A DNA stretch of 52,158 nt, taken from contig NZ_BAAACW010000128.1 in the NCBI RefSeq assembly GCF_039521845.1, positions 1 through 52,158 on the forward strand. The letters run 5' to 3'. The stretch is from Alkalibacterium iburiense. GTDB taxonomy: Bacteria; Bacillota; Bacilli; Lactobacillales; Carnobacteriaceae_A. A program made the translations under genes and the position numbers. The notes beneath the pieces were generated by a model, which was given only the letters and a program-made list of their open reading frames with translations, was not told the origin of the DNA and searched no databases. Each line of letters begins with the position of its first letter. Positions within the stretch are counted from its first letter, which is position 1. This document shows positions 1-7,499 of this stretch, one piece after another.

Positions 1-125
1 TTGGCGTGATAAATATACTCTTTGGATAGCCGGGTCAATTCAGCTGCTTGTTCTTTAGTCGGCTTTAATTTTACTTTGAGTACTTTAACACAGGTATCGG
101 TCTGTTCTTTTTTCACTCGCTTCAC
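1..125 (-). CDS. TnpB-like (IS200/IS605 OrfB) protein, N-terminal fragment cut by window edge
   Basis: Only the first ~40 codons are visible; the gene runs leftward out of the window. From the GTG at 125 (or the in-frame GTG at 116) the reading includes KVLKVKLKPTKEQAAEL, which resembles the N-terminus of IS605-family OrfB/TnpB, the RNA-guided nuclease of these elements (family knowledge). An AGGAGAG-type ribosome site lies just upstream at about 128-134. The long AT-rich leader with a hairpin, and the interrupted gene beyond it, support a transposon context. The catalytic part is not visible, so activity cannot be judged. Confidence 0.5.
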   Translation of the reverse strand, partial: MKRVKKEQTDTCVKVLKVKLKPTKEQAAELTRLSKEYIYHA

Positions 126-304
126 CTCTCTCCTGCAAACGAACGTATGTTCTTTTATTTAATTATATCACTCCGTCAACGGAAAGGCTAGAGAAATGTA
201 TACTTGATTTTAAAATAAAAAGAAGACAAACCAAGCAGGCACTTATCTCAATGTACGCTCTCATCCCACGATTAAAACCGTGGGCTTTCACGCTTGATAG
301 TTCT
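1..304 (-). mobile_element. Left end of an IS200/IS605-type element inserted in a beta-glucuronidase gene
   Basis: Reading the minus strand, beta-glucuronidase codons stop matching directly after TTAC (308-305), and non-coding sequence runs to the TnpB-like start. A subterminal hairpin (CCCACG 265-270, loop 271-278, CGTGGG 279-284) sits about 20 bases inside the junction. IS200/IS605 elements insert 3' of short targets such as TTAC, without target duplication, and carry subterminal hairpins (family knowledge). The far end is outside the window, so the boundary at 304/305 is inferred. Confidence 0.5.
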
Positions 305-815
305 GTAAGCCGGCGTAGTTAAAGAAATCAAAGTTTTCATCCACTTGACGTTTGATTGTGCCGTTTTCGTCGGTCGTTTCTGAGTAGTTTCCTACGGGCA
401 GGGTCGTGTGATCAAGGAGGCTGCTGACTTCTACTAAGAGACGGTTTTTTCCTGTTTGAACAGCGTCGTTAATGTCTGCTTCAAAAGGCATGAATCCCCC
501 TTTGTGTTCGACGACTTTCTGGCCATTGACATAAACAGTAGCCTGATGAGTGGCTGATCCGAAGCGCAAGACGAGTCGTTCGTCGTGCAGGGTGTTGGGT
601 ATGATAAAGTCGCGTTCGTACCAGACGGATCCAGCATGATTACGAATGGCTGACAGTACGGCCTGGTCATTATAAGAACCGGGAACAGCTATCACGTCGT
701 CTGTTTCTAGTGGCTGAGTGACATCCACTTCTTCTGTCTCATCATCTAAGTAAAAGGACCAGATGCCGTTTAAATCAATGACTTGACGGGTTTCTGTGAC
801 AATCGGGTATAGCAT
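288..815 (-). pseudogene. uidA: Beta-glucuronidase, 5' fragment truncated by an IS
   Basis: The fragment opens with MLYPIVTETRQVIDLNGIW and continues as a glycoside hydrolase family 2 sugar-binding domain, with GSVWYERDF and the jelly-roll segment FGSATHQATVYVNG. Full-length enzymes are about 600 residues and hydrolyse beta-glucuronides; here only ~170 residues remain and both catalytic glutamates are absent. After NYAGLQ the reading enters the mobile element and stops at 288. The remaining 3' part may lie left of the element. The start codon at 815 has GGAGAGTAG upstream. A uronate-dehydrogenase-like gene lies 950 bases away, which would fit a former glucuronate pathway (inference). Confidence 0.85.
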
Positions 816-939
816 ACTATCTACTCTCCTTCAGTTTTTATCTTCCCTTTCAGTTTACCCCTTCCCTAATTTTAAAACAAACAGGAGGAGTCTGGCCCTA
901 TAAATAGTCATACTTTTTATGCTTCACTGTTCATTTCTA

Positions 940-948
940 TGGTATGAT
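940..948 (+). promoter_or_regulatory. Extended -10 promoter for the deoxynucleoside kinase gene
   Basis: TG-G-TATGAT at 940-948 is an extended -10 element with no convincing -35. It lies 39 bases before the kinase start, leaving a short leader that contains the ribosome site GGAAGGAG. Confidence 0.5.
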
Positions 949-987
949 AGAAGAGTTGAAAATTTAGTTGAATTGGAAGGAGATCAA

Positions 988-1635
988 ATGTCAGTGATCG
1001 TTTTAGCTGGAATGATAGGAGCCGGTAAAAGTACATACACCACTCTAATATCAAAAGAATTAAATAGTACTGCTTTTTATGAACAAGTAAAAAACAATGC
1101 CCTTTTAGAGAAATTTTATGATGACCCAAAGAGATGGGCCTTTTCTTTACAAATTTTCTTTTTAAATACACGTTTTAGAAGTATTAAGCAAGCTTTGGTG
1201 CACAGACATAACGTTTTAGATCGTTCTATATATGAAGATGCTTTATTCACTCGTATCAACTATGAACAAGGGAATATGAGCAGCGCTGAAATGGAACTGT
1301 ATACGGACTTGTTGGATAATATGATGGAAGAAATCGATGGGATGCCTAAGAAAGGGCCGGATTTACTGATTTATTTAAGAGGCTCGTTGGACACTCATTT
1401 AAAGAGAATTAAAAAGCGCGGCAGACCTTATGAGCAGGTTGAGGATAACCCAGGTTTACTGGACTACTATACGCGTTTGCATAGTCGCTACGATGATTGG
1501 TTCGCTTCTTATGATAAAAGCGACACTCTCGTGATTGATATTGATGAAATTAATTTAGAGCGTCCGGGTGACCAAGCTCTGGTCATGCATAAAGTGAAAC
1601 AGGCGCTTAAGAAAGCTCACATCCCTACTTCATAA
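988..1635 (+). CDS. Deoxynucleoside kinase (dGK/dAK family)
   Basis: Predicted salvage kinase that phosphorylates deoxyadenosine or deoxyguanosine to the 5'-monophosphate in the cytoplasm. The 215-residue protein has the P-loop GMIGAGKST (residues 8-16), the DRS-type substrate motif in LDRSIYEDALF (about residue 78), and an Arg-rich lid KKRGRPYEQ (about 142). The length matches bacterial dNKs (about 210-220). The ATG at 988 is preferred over the longer frame opening at 919 because GGAAGGAG lies 6 bases upstream, P-loop spacing is normal, and the -10 lies inside the longer frame. Single-gene unit ending at a hairpin at 1728-1757. The exact base preference cannot be read from sequence. Confidence 0.85.
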   Translation: MSVIVLAGMIGAGKSTYTTLISKELNSTAFYEQVKNNALLEKFYDDPKRWAFSLQIFFLNTRFRSIKQALVHRHNVLDRSIYEDALFTRINYEQGNMSSAEMELYTDLLDNMMEEIDGMPKKGPDLLIYLRGSLDTHLKRIKKRGRPYEQVEDNPGLLDYYTRLHSRYDDWFASYDKSDTLVIDIDEINLERPGDQALVMHKVKQALKKAHIPTS

Positions 1636-1691
1636 AAAAGACAATAGAAAATAACCGCTCAACTTTGACAGGTTGCGGTTGTTTTCTATTG
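1633..1691 (-). terminator. Rho-independent terminator of the SDR gene
   Basis: A 17-bp stem (1642-1658 with 1675-1691, one G-T wobble) is followed on the minus strand by TCTTTTTT. It serves the leftward gene ending at 1768 but sits upstream of that gene's convergent partner terminator. Confidence 0.85.
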
Positions 1692-1727
1692 CTGTAAAAT
1701 CAGTCACCGTCTTTAACGACTTGTATT

Positions 1728-1757
1728 AGAGTCCTGTTAGCGCAGGGCTCTTTTTTC
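1728..1757 (+). terminator. Rho-independent terminator of the deoxynucleoside kinase gene
   Basis: Stem 1728-1736 pairs with 1743-1751 around loop TTAGCG and is followed by a T run on the plus strand. Transcripts from 988-1635 would run through the opposing gene's terminator hairpin before reaching this one. Confidence 0.75.
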
Positions 1758-1767
1758 TATAAATGTT

Positions 1768-2517
1768 CTATTGATAGGTTTCAAACACTCTAAACCCATC
1801 GTCTTCAGGCCTGTATCCTAATTTTTTCTTTGTATCTGATAAATCTAAATAGTTATATTCGTTATCGGAAATGCCGTGTACCAGTAGGAAGGGTTCGTCG
1901 AGTTCAGCTTCTATACACCGTTTTATGAGCTGATTCATATCGCGTTCGCTAATATAAGAGCTCCGTTGATCTTTTTTTGGCTGCTTGCCAGCCTTTATGC
2001 CTAACTCTATAGACATATGTCCCCCAATTCGAATAGCTATGACTTCCATTCCCTCTTGGTAGGCAAAGTAATTTCCTAATGCTTCTCCAAATACTTTTCC
2101 AACACCATATAAATCCAAAGGACGGACCGGGCTGTCTGTTTTGACTTGGACATCTTCTGGATAGCCTTTTACCGCATGAATGCTGCTGGCAAACACAAAG
2201 CGTGTGACACCTGCTTCTTTTGCGGCTGCCATCATGTTGTAAGTTCCGTCCATATTGACGGTTTTGACTTCATCATAAGGCGTAGATGGCGAGGGATTGC
2301 CTGCGAGATGAATGACCACATCCACTCCGTCACACACTCTTTCGCATTCTTCTTTGTTCACTATATCTAAGGAATGAACTGTCATCGTGTCAGCATTCCA
2401 ATCTGTTAAGGAAGAGACGTCTTTATCCGCTAAAACTAATGAATAGTCCTCTTTCAGATAGGGAATAAGACGTGAGCCAATTCGACCGGATGCGCCTGTT
2501 ATCAGCACTTTTTTCAT
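1768..2517 (-). CDS. NAD(P)-dependent epimerase/dehydratase-family SDR, uronate dehydrogenase-like
   Basis: Extended short-chain dehydrogenase of 249 residues. It has the Rossmann motif GASGRIG (8-14), the strand HLAGNPSPS (70-78), catalytic Ser around 111-112 in FASSIHAV, and the YxxxK pair Tyr137-Lys141 in LYGVGK. Size, spacing and the SSIHAV segment resemble uronate dehydrogenases, which oxidise glucuronate or galacturonate to the lactone (family knowledge). Other small NAD-dependent epimerases are also possible. The nearby beta-glucuronidase remnant makes a uronate role plausible but does not prove it. It lies 18 bases downstream of glutamate dehydrogenase on the same strand, so the two may be co-transcribed. 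Confidence 0.7.
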   Translation of the reverse strand: MKKVLITGASGRIGSRLIPYLKEDYSLVLADKDVSSLTDWNADTMTVHSLDIVNKEECERVCDGVDVVIHLAGNPSPSTPYDEVKTVNMDGTYNMMAAAKEAGVTRFVFASSIHAVKGYPEDVQVKTDSPVRPLDLYGVGKVFGEALGNYFAYQEGMEVIAIRIGGHMSIELGIKAGKQPKKDQRSSYISERDMNQLIKRCIEAELDEPFLLVHGISDNEYNYLDLSDTKKKLGYRPEDDGFRVFETYQ

Positions 2518-2535
2518 CCGTGTTCACCTCACTAT

Positions 2536-3918
2536 TTACATTAGTTTACCGGTTCGTTTCATTAAATCTATGAGACGTACGAAAGCTAATTTGTAGCATA
2601 AAAAGCGCATGGTTTCGCCATTTTCCGAATTGAAATAAGCCGTATAGACTCTATGACTCACATCCTTCATCCGGCTGTTCATGTCATTTAAAATATCTGT
2701 TTTAGATTTCACTTCATTCGTGGTTCCTTGAATCCACTCAAAGTAAGAAACGGTTACTCCCCCTGCATTAGCCAGAACATCAGGGATAATGACTTTTCCT
2801 TTTGATTCCAGGTAAGCATCCGCGTCCTGATTAATCGGACCGTTAGCCCCTTCCACTAAAATAGTCGCTTGAATGTCCGCTTGGTTTTCCGCTGTGATTT
2901 GATCTTCAATGGCTCCTAAAATAAGCACATCACAGTCTAAAGTTAAGACCTCTTTGGGATCCAATACCTCTGCTTCTATTTCTAATTCTTTTAGCTCTTC
3001 TTCATTGGGCAGTCTGTCATGCTTCATTTTAAAGGACGCTAAGGGTTCAACCGGAAGTCCGGCTTTAGAATAAACAGTCGAACGGCTATCCGATACAGCT
3101 ACCACACGATGAGGAGTCTCACATCTCTCTGCTTCCATGGCGGCTGCGCGACTCAAGTTCCCAAAGCCTTGGATAGCTACAGATATCGGTTCTTCTTTGC
3201 TGGCTATTTCTTTTATTCTTTCCTTTTTCTCTGCGTGTTCCTCATTCACTGGAAGAGTGCCGTTCATTACCGCTTCGACTAGGTAAAAATAACTGGTAAA
3301 GGTGCCAATACCGGTGGACTCGGCTCGTCCTTGAGCGCCCCCGTTAGCAATGCTTTTTCCGGTAAAGGTATTGATAAACGGTTCTTTCGGATGCAGCGCT
3401 TTGTATTCTTCGGTCATCCAGTCCATGACTTCTGCACCTGACCCGACATCGGGAGCGGGTATGTCTCTATAAGGACCAATGTCATTTTGAAGTAACCGTA
3501 CGTAAGCTTTACTGACTTCCATTAATTCGCGTTTCGAATGCTGACGCACATCAATATGGACGCCGCCTTTTCCACCGCCATAGGGTAAGTCATGGAGAGC
3601 GTTTTTTAACGTCATTAACATCGATAAGGTTTCGACTTCAGACTGATGAACGCCTGTGCTGAAGCGAATGCCTCCTTTATAATACCCGGCCACATTGTTA
3701 TGCTGCACGCGGAAAGCGGGATAGGTTCCGACAGAGCCGTCATCTTTTATGATGCGCAAATCACCTGAAATCACTTTATCCACGCCTTTTAAGTAGTCTC
3801 CCCCCATTTGAATGAAGTCATTTCTTTCCTCTCCCCAGTCAGACAGAGATTCTGTATCTACTTCTTTCAAATAGTCTGCGACTTTCTGAATTAATTGTGT
3901 TGTCGTGTTTTCTGTCAT
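2536..3918 (-). CDS. gdhA: Glu/Leu/Phe/Val-family dehydrogenase, probably glutamate dehydrogenase
   Basis: Predicted cytoplasmic enzyme that interconverts glutamate and 2-oxoglutarate plus ammonia with NAD(P). The 460 residues include substrate segment YKGGIRFSTGVHQ (80-92), Lys105, catalytic Lys117 in LPYGGGKGGV, Asp157 in APDVGSGAE, and a C-terminal Rossmann domain with QGFGNLSRAAA near 260. FTGKSIANGGAQGR matches the glutamate dehydrogenase signature region better than leucine or phenylalanine dehydrogenases. Slightly longer than the usual 410-450 residues, mainly from an insert around 230-245 with repeated Glu/Lys. The ATG at 3918 has GGAGG upstream. Coenzyme preference is not decidable by eye. 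Confidence 0.85.
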   Translation of the reverse strand: MTENTTTQLIQKVADYLKEVDTESLSDWGEERNDFIQMGGDYLKGVDKVISGDLRIIKDDGSVGTYPAFRVQHNNVAGYYKGGIRFSTGVHQSEVETLSMLMTLKNALHDLPYGGGKGGVHIDVRQHSKRELMEVSKAYVRLLQNDIGPYRDIPAPDVGSGAEVMDWMTEEYKALHPKEPFINTFTGKSIANGGAQGRAESTGIGTFTSYFYLVEAVMNGTLPVNEEHAEKKERIKEIASKEEPISVAIQGFGNLSRAAAMEAERCETPHRVVAVSDSRSTVYSKAGLPVEPLASFKMKHDRLPNEEELKELEIEAEVLDPKEVLTLDCDVLILGAIEDQITAENQADIQATILVEGANGPINQDADAYLESKGKVIIPDVLANAGGVTVSYFEWIQGTTNEVKSKTDILNDMNSRMKDVSHRVYTAYFNSENGETMRFLCYKLAFVRLIDLMKRTGKLM

Positions 3919-4018
3919 ATAAACTCCTCCAGTGTTGGTTTATTAGAAAATACTCATTAATATTCATTATTATATCACAAGAGATTGTGGCTATGCGAAG
4001 TCCCTTCTTATTTTTATG

Positions 4019-4048
4019 AAAAAAGCGTTCCGCTATAGAGCGAAACGC
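4019..4048 (-). terminator. Rho-independent terminator of the 54-aa gene
   Basis: The inverted repeat 4025-4048 (10-bp stem, one mismatch, loop ATAG) is followed on the minus strand by TTTTTT. It lies directly after the small gene at 4055-4219. Confidence 0.75.
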
Positions 4049-4054
4049 CAGTAC

Positions 4055-4219
4055 TTATCCATTTATAGTTGGACGGTCGGGTTGAGCCCCTTTAAGTTCA
4101 TATTTAGTAGGTATGTCCTCCTGGGAATCCACCCCCAGTTTTTCAAGTATGTCTTTTAAAGGCCCTTCCATAACTACTTCTTGCGTATCTTTTCTAATCA
4201 ATACCCATCTTTCGAACAT
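4055..4219 (-). CDS. Small hypothetical protein (54 aa)
   Basis: Unrecognised small cytoplasmic protein beginning MFERWVLIRKDT and ending RPTING. The start has a strong AAGGAGG site 8 bases upstream and the stop is followed within 10 bases by its own terminator hairpin, which together argue that it is a real, independently transcribed gene. Composition is charged with no membrane segment or Cys. It stands alone between glutamate dehydrogenase and the persulfide operon, with no visible functional link to either. Reality as a gene is fairly likely; function unknown. Confidence 0.6.
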   Translation of the reverse strand: MFERWVLIRKDTQEVVMEGPLKDILEKLGVDSQEDIPTKYELKGAQPDRPTING

Positions 4220-4395
4220 CTGCTTTGCCTCCTTTTTATCTTTTTATGTGCCTCTTCATCTCCCTTTTTACAAGCTACTGATAGCCGAGAGGTTTTAGCT
4301 GACTAACTGCTTTATTCATAAGCACCCCTGTAGGTTCATTATATCTCACATCAGTCAAATTAAAATTAATACGCATGAGTTAATTTTCTAGGCAT

Positions 4396-4421
4396 GAAAA
4401 ACCCCAGTCATTCTGGGGTTT
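4396..4421 (-). terminator. Terminator of the cst operon
   Basis: The stem AAACCCCAG (4399-4407) pairs with CTGGGGTTT (4413-4421) and is followed on the minus strand by T residues. It lies 38 bases after the stop of the CstR gene. The remaining bases of 4220-4458 hold no other recognisable element. Confidence 0.8.
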
Positions 4422-4458
4422 CCTAGTACGGCAAAAAAATCAGGCTCACCTCTTAATT

Positions 4459-4719
4459 TTATCGGCTTTTCATCAGTAATTCGATCGCTTTTTGAACACT
4501 TTCTTCTCCTGTTCCATCTTTATCAATCTCTTCTTGAACACATTCGACTAGATTGTTTGCCACGATTAGACTGATGGCCCGGTCAATACTAGACCGTACA
4601 GCTGATAATTGAGTGACGACCTCTCTACATTCTTTTTCTTCTTCCATCATTTTTATAACTCCATGTAACTGACCATCGGAACGTCTAATACGATTCACTA
4701 TTTTTTTATCATATTGCAC
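4459..4719 (-). CDS. cstR: CsoR/FrmR-family repressor of the CstR (persulfide-sensing) type
   Basis: All-helical 86-residue DUF156 repressor. It has Cys31 in EKECREVV and Cys60 in NNLVECVQ, while the histidine copper ligand of CsoR is Asn here (residue 56). Cys31/Cys60 without that His is the pattern of Staphylococcus aureus CstR, which forms di- or trisulfides with persulfides and then releases DNA (family knowledge). Start is GTG, overlapping the upstream rhodanese stop as TAGTG. Last gene of a four-gene operon of sulfur-transfer enzymes; the operon promoter carries a matching operator at 7010-7025, so autoregulation is expected. A copper-sensing role is unlikely given the missing His. Confidence 0.88.
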   Translation of the reverse strand: MQYDKKIVNRIRRSDGQLHGVIKMMEEEKECREVVTQLSAVRSSIDRAISLIVANNLVECVQEEIDKDGTGEESVQKAIELLMKSR

Positions 4720-5015
4720 TATTCTAGTTCTCCTTTCCAGGCAGAAATACCTCCCATGACATTGGTTACTTTATATCCTTCTTGAGATAGCTGCTCACAA
4801 GCTATAGCCGATCGACCGCCAGAATGACACATGACGAAGTATTCTTGATTTTTGTCTAGCTTTTCTTTCTCAGTATGGAACTCACTTAAAGGAATAAGAA
4901 TCGCCCCTTTTAAATGACCGTTTTCCCATTCGTTCGTTTCTCGTACATCTATGAGATTAACTTTTTCCTTTTTCCATTTTTGTTCAAATTCCGGCATCGA
5001 TATTGAGTTATACAT
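4719..5015 (-). CDS. Single-domain rhodanese (sulfurtransferase)
   Basis: 98-residue rhodanese with IDVRETNEW (22-30), the GHLKGA motif (33-38) and active-site loop CHSGGRS (Cys63). It has no signal peptide, so it is expected to act in the cytoplasm, moving sulfane sulfur between persulfide carriers. Translationally coupled on both sides: the preceding stop and this start form TAATG, and this stop overlaps the CstR start. One of three rhodanese modules in the operon, each with a different loop (CHSGGRS, CQSGQRS, CQSGMRS). Confidence 0.88.
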   Translation of the reverse strand: MYNSISMPEFEQKWKKEKVNLIDVRETNEWENGHLKGAILIPLSEFHTEKEKLDKNQEYFVMCHSGGRSAIACEQLSQEGYKVTNVMGGISAWKGELE

Positions 5016-6667
5016 TATTTTATCACCTTTTCTGGATTAACTGTTGAATATAAAGCAAATGCTCCGTCTAAGTTTCTTGCTTCAAAGCCTGATTGTTTTA
5101 AGATTCTTTCTGCTATATAGCTCCGTTGACCACTTTGACAGCTCACGATAATAGGCTTATCCTTTGGTAACTCAGATAATCGATCTCTTAAGTCATTTAA
5201 TGGGATATTGATTGAATCTTTCAATTTTCCTAAGTTCTTCAGTTCTTCTTCGCTTCGAACGTCTAATAACACATGTCCTTCAGCTTGTTTATCTTCTAAT
5301 TGATGCCATTGAATGGTTTCACTCATGCCTTCCATGATATTCAGTGCGGCATAACCGGCCATGTTAACAGGGTCTTTAGCGGAACCGAAAGGAGGAGCAT
5401 AAGTGAATTCCAGTTCTGGTAAATCAGCAATTGTTAACCCGGCTTTAATAGCTGTAGCCAGAACGTCAATCCGCTTATCTACACCATCTTCTCCTACAGC
5501 TTGAGCTCCATAAATTTTACCAGTCGTTGGATTGAATATCAATTTTAATACGATGGTTTTAGCACCAGGATAATATCCTGCGTGACTTTTACCTTGAATG
5601 TGAATCACATCATAGGTGTCGCCTGATGCTTGCAGTTGACGTTCATTCAAACCTGTTGACGCAGCAGCCAAGTCAAAAACGCGGACGATGGCTGTCCCGA
5701 TACTTCCTTTATTTTTTCTATCTAATCCGTTCATCACATCTGCTGCCTGTCTGCCTTGTCGATTTGCAGGAGAAGCGAGTGCAATCATGGTAGACTCTCC
5801 ATTGATTTGCTGCTTCACTTCAATGGCATCACCGACTGCGTAGATATCTTTTTGACTCGTTTCGTAATGTTCATCCACTAAAATACCGCCACGTTCACCT
5901 AGTTCGATGTCAGCTGTTAAAGCCAAAGCCGTTTCAGGTTTAACTCCGACCGACATTAAAGTGATGTCACTATTCAAGCGCACGCCATTTTCGAGTACAA
6001 CCACTTGGCCTTTATCTTCAAAAGATTCAGCGGCTAGTCCGGTATACAGTTTTACACCTTTTTCTTTTAGCTCTTTATTCACATATGCGGCCATTTCTAC
6101 ATCGAATGGAGGTAAAATATGAGGAGCTTTTTCTAAAATTGTCACTTCAGCCCCGCGCTTAGCTAAACTTTCTGCCATTTCCAAACCAATAAAGCCAGCT
6201 CCTATGACCACCGCTTGTTTAGGTTGATGGTTATCCATATAGTCAGAAATTTTATCCATATCCGGTACAGATCTTAAAGTAAAGACATTCTCTGCTTCTT
6301 GTAACCCTTTTGCTGGAGGAATAAATGGCTTAGCACCAGGCGAGAGTAATAATTTATCATAGGTTAAAGTATACTCTTCTTCCAAAGTTTTAACTCGAAT
6401 TTCTTTCTTTTTTGCATGAATGGATAGCGCTTCACTATTGGGTCTGACATCTAAATTGAAGCGGTCATGTAGCGCCTCTGGTGTTTGAACTAAAAGTTTT
6501 TCTCTCTCCGTGATGTCTCCAGCAATATAATACGGTAACCCACAATTTGCAAAAGATACATAGGGACCTTTTTCCAATATAATAATTTCAGCATCCTCAT
6601 TTAATCTTCTTAATCGTGTAGCAGCTGACATGCCTCCAGCAACACCACCGACAATAACAATTCTCAT
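5015..6667 (-). CDS. cdr: CoA-disulfide reductase with C-terminal rhodanese domain (CoADR-Rhd)
   Basis: Flavoprotein of 550 residues in the pyridine nucleotide-disulfide reductase family. FAD-binding GGVAGGMSAA (7-16), single redox Cys42 in FANCGLPYY, NAD-binding GAGFIGLEMAE (about 157-167), dimerisation domain, then a rhodanese domain from about residue 460 with Cys510 in CQSGQRS. The family reduces CoA disulfide or CoA persulfide with NAD(P)H, fitting reductive breakdown of persulfides produced by rhodanese. The ATG at 6667 is chosen over an in-frame start at 6790 because MRIVIVGG is the normal N-terminus, GAGGAGG lies upstream, and the extension would duplicate the preceding rhodanese end. 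TAATG coupling on both sides. Confidence 0.9.
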   Translation of the reverse strand: MRIVIVGGVAGGMSAATRLRRLNEDAEIIILEKGPYVSFANCGLPYYIAGDITEREKLLVQTPEALHDRFNLDVRPNSEALSIHAKKKEIRVKTLEEEYTLTYDKLLLSPGAKPFIPPAKGLQEAENVFTLRSVPDMDKISDYMDNHQPKQAVVIGAGFIGLEMAESLAKRGAEVTILEKAPHILPPFDVEMAAYVNKELKEKGVKLYTGLAAESFEDKGQVVVLENGVRLNSDITLMSVGVKPETALALTADIELGERGGILVDEHYETSQKDIYAVGDAIEVKQQINGESTMIALASPANRQGRQAADVMNGLDRKNKGSIGTAIVRVFDLAAASTGLNERQLQASGDTYDVIHIQGKSHAGYYPGAKTIVLKLIFNPTTGKIYGAQAVGEDGVDKRIDVLATAIKAGLTIADLPELEFTYAPPFGSAKDPVNMAGYAALNIMEGMSETIQWHQLEDKQAEGHVLLDVRSEEELKNLGKLKDSINIPLNDLRDRLSELPKDKPIIVSCQSGQRSYIAERILKQSGFEARNLDGAFALYSTVNPEKVIK

Positions 6668-6972
6668 TATAATTTTCCTCCTCTTTTTGCTCCCGCCCAC
6701 GCCATCATACCCCCGCGGACATTTACCACATCGTGGCCCTTTTTCATTAACTGCTTCGCTGCTCTCTTGCTGCGCATACCTGACTGACAAATGACATATA
6801 CATTCCCTTTAGGATTAAAAGTAGAGATCTTAGCTAAAGGCACATTTTTAGCACCTGGTATATGTCCTCCTCTAAATTCAACCGGTTCTCTGACATCAAT
6901 TATAGTAGGTTTTTCTGGAAGTCTTCTTTCTAACTCTTTAGTAGAAACTGTTGGGATTCTTTTGAATAACAT
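6667..6972 (-). CDS. Single-domain rhodanese, first gene of the cst operon
   Basis: 101-residue rhodanese with IIDVREPVEF (24-33), GHIPGAKNVP (36-45) and active-site loop CQSGMRS (Cys62). The start at 6972 follows AGGAGG by 6 bases; a longer in-frame start at 7008 is rejected because it falls inside the promoter -10. Its stop overlaps the next start as TAATG. Being first in the operon, its 5' leader is about 28 bases if transcription starts near 7000. Likely a cytoplasmic sulfur carrier feeding the CoA-persulfide reductase (inference). Confidence 0.85.
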   Translation of the reverse strand: MLFKRIPTVSTKELERRLPEKPTIIDVREPVEFRGGHIPGAKNVPLAKISTFNPKGNVYVICQSGMRSKRAAKQLMKKGHDVVNVRGGMMAWAGAKRGGKL

Positions 6973-7006
6973 GACATCCTCCTGGTTTTTTTGTTCATTC
7001 AAACGC

Positions 7007-7035
7007 ATTATACCCCACGGGGTATTTTTTGTAAA
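7007..7035 (-). promoter_or_regulatory. cst operon promoter with embedded CstR operator
   Basis: On the minus strand TTTACA (7035-7030), a 17-base spacer and TATAAT (7012-7007) form a near-consensus promoter. The perfect inverted repeat ATACCCC-AC-GGGGTAT (7010-7025) covers the -10 and spacer. This G/C-core palindrome flanked by AT is the known operator type of CsoR/CstR repressors, so bound CstR would block RNA polymerase. Confidence 0.85.
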
Positions 7036-7155
7036 GGAGTGTATTCACTGATATATTTTTTTGAAGGATATCGATAGATGAGATTTATTACTGGCTAACC
7101 TCATTCTTCTGTTGCATTCTTTGTGCAGCCTCACACTTAGTCAGACAAGCATTCA

Positions 7156-7190
7156 AAAAACCAGCACCCATCAGTGGATGCTGGTTTTTT
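7156..7190 (-). terminator. Terminator after the metal-ATPase operon
   Basis: The stem AACCAGCA.CCA pairs with TGG.TGCTGGTT (about 7159-7186), with A run left and T run right, so it can work in both directions. It lies a few bases after the stop at 7195. The bases 7036-7155 hold no recognisable gene. Confidence 0.85.
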
Positions 7191-7194
7191 CAAT

Positions 7195-7482
7195 TTATAA
7201 TTGATACGTTTTGTCTGCTTCAGATAACATAGTGTAGACTGCTGCGTAGGTCTCACATACGTCGTCTGGAATAGTATAATCATTCGTTACTTTTCTTAGC
7301 TTTGAAAATTCTGTATCTAAGTTGGGATGCTCCGATTCTTCTGTTTTGTTTTGAATGTCTGTATAAATCTCGCGCACATCAAAGGCCTCTGGGTGGTTCT
7401 TTCCATGAGCCCGAGTAATGGCAGTGGTAAACAAGTCCAACTTTTCGTCATTTTCTTTTATATAGTCTTTGATTGCAGTCAT
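7195..7482 (-). CDS. Small RIC/hemerythrin-like protein (95 aa)
   Basis: Resembles part of RIC/ScdA/YtfE iron-sulfur cluster repair proteins. AITRAHGKNHPE (about 22-33) is like the HGxxHPE segment of their di-iron domain, and KLRKVTNDYTIPDDVCETY (62-80) is like their later LR.LT..Y..P..AC.TY segment. The protein is much shorter than RIC (about 220-240 residues) and lacks the usual C-terminal HxHxEE ligand pair, so it cannot hold a canonical di-iron site alone. It is 17 bases after the HMA protein gene and shares its promoter. A degenerate or minimal metal/NO stress protein is plausible; function unproven. Confidence 0.5.
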   Translation of the reverse strand: MTAIKDYIKENDEKLDLFTTAITRAHGKNHPEAFDVREIYTDIQNKTEESEHPNLDTEFSKLRKVTNDYTIPDDVCETYAAVYTMLSEADKTYQL

Positions 7483-7499
7483 GCTATTCTCCTTTTCTC

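Noticed and set aside
4459..4719. Copper-sensing CsoR
   Set aside because: The conserved His ligand is Asn, and the operon encodes sulfur-transfer enzymes rather than copper exporters.
6668..6790. Longer N-terminus for CoA-disulfide reductase
   Set aside because: The extension overlaps the end of the upstream rhodanese gene, has no family support, and a TAATG coupled start with GAGGAGG exists at 6667.
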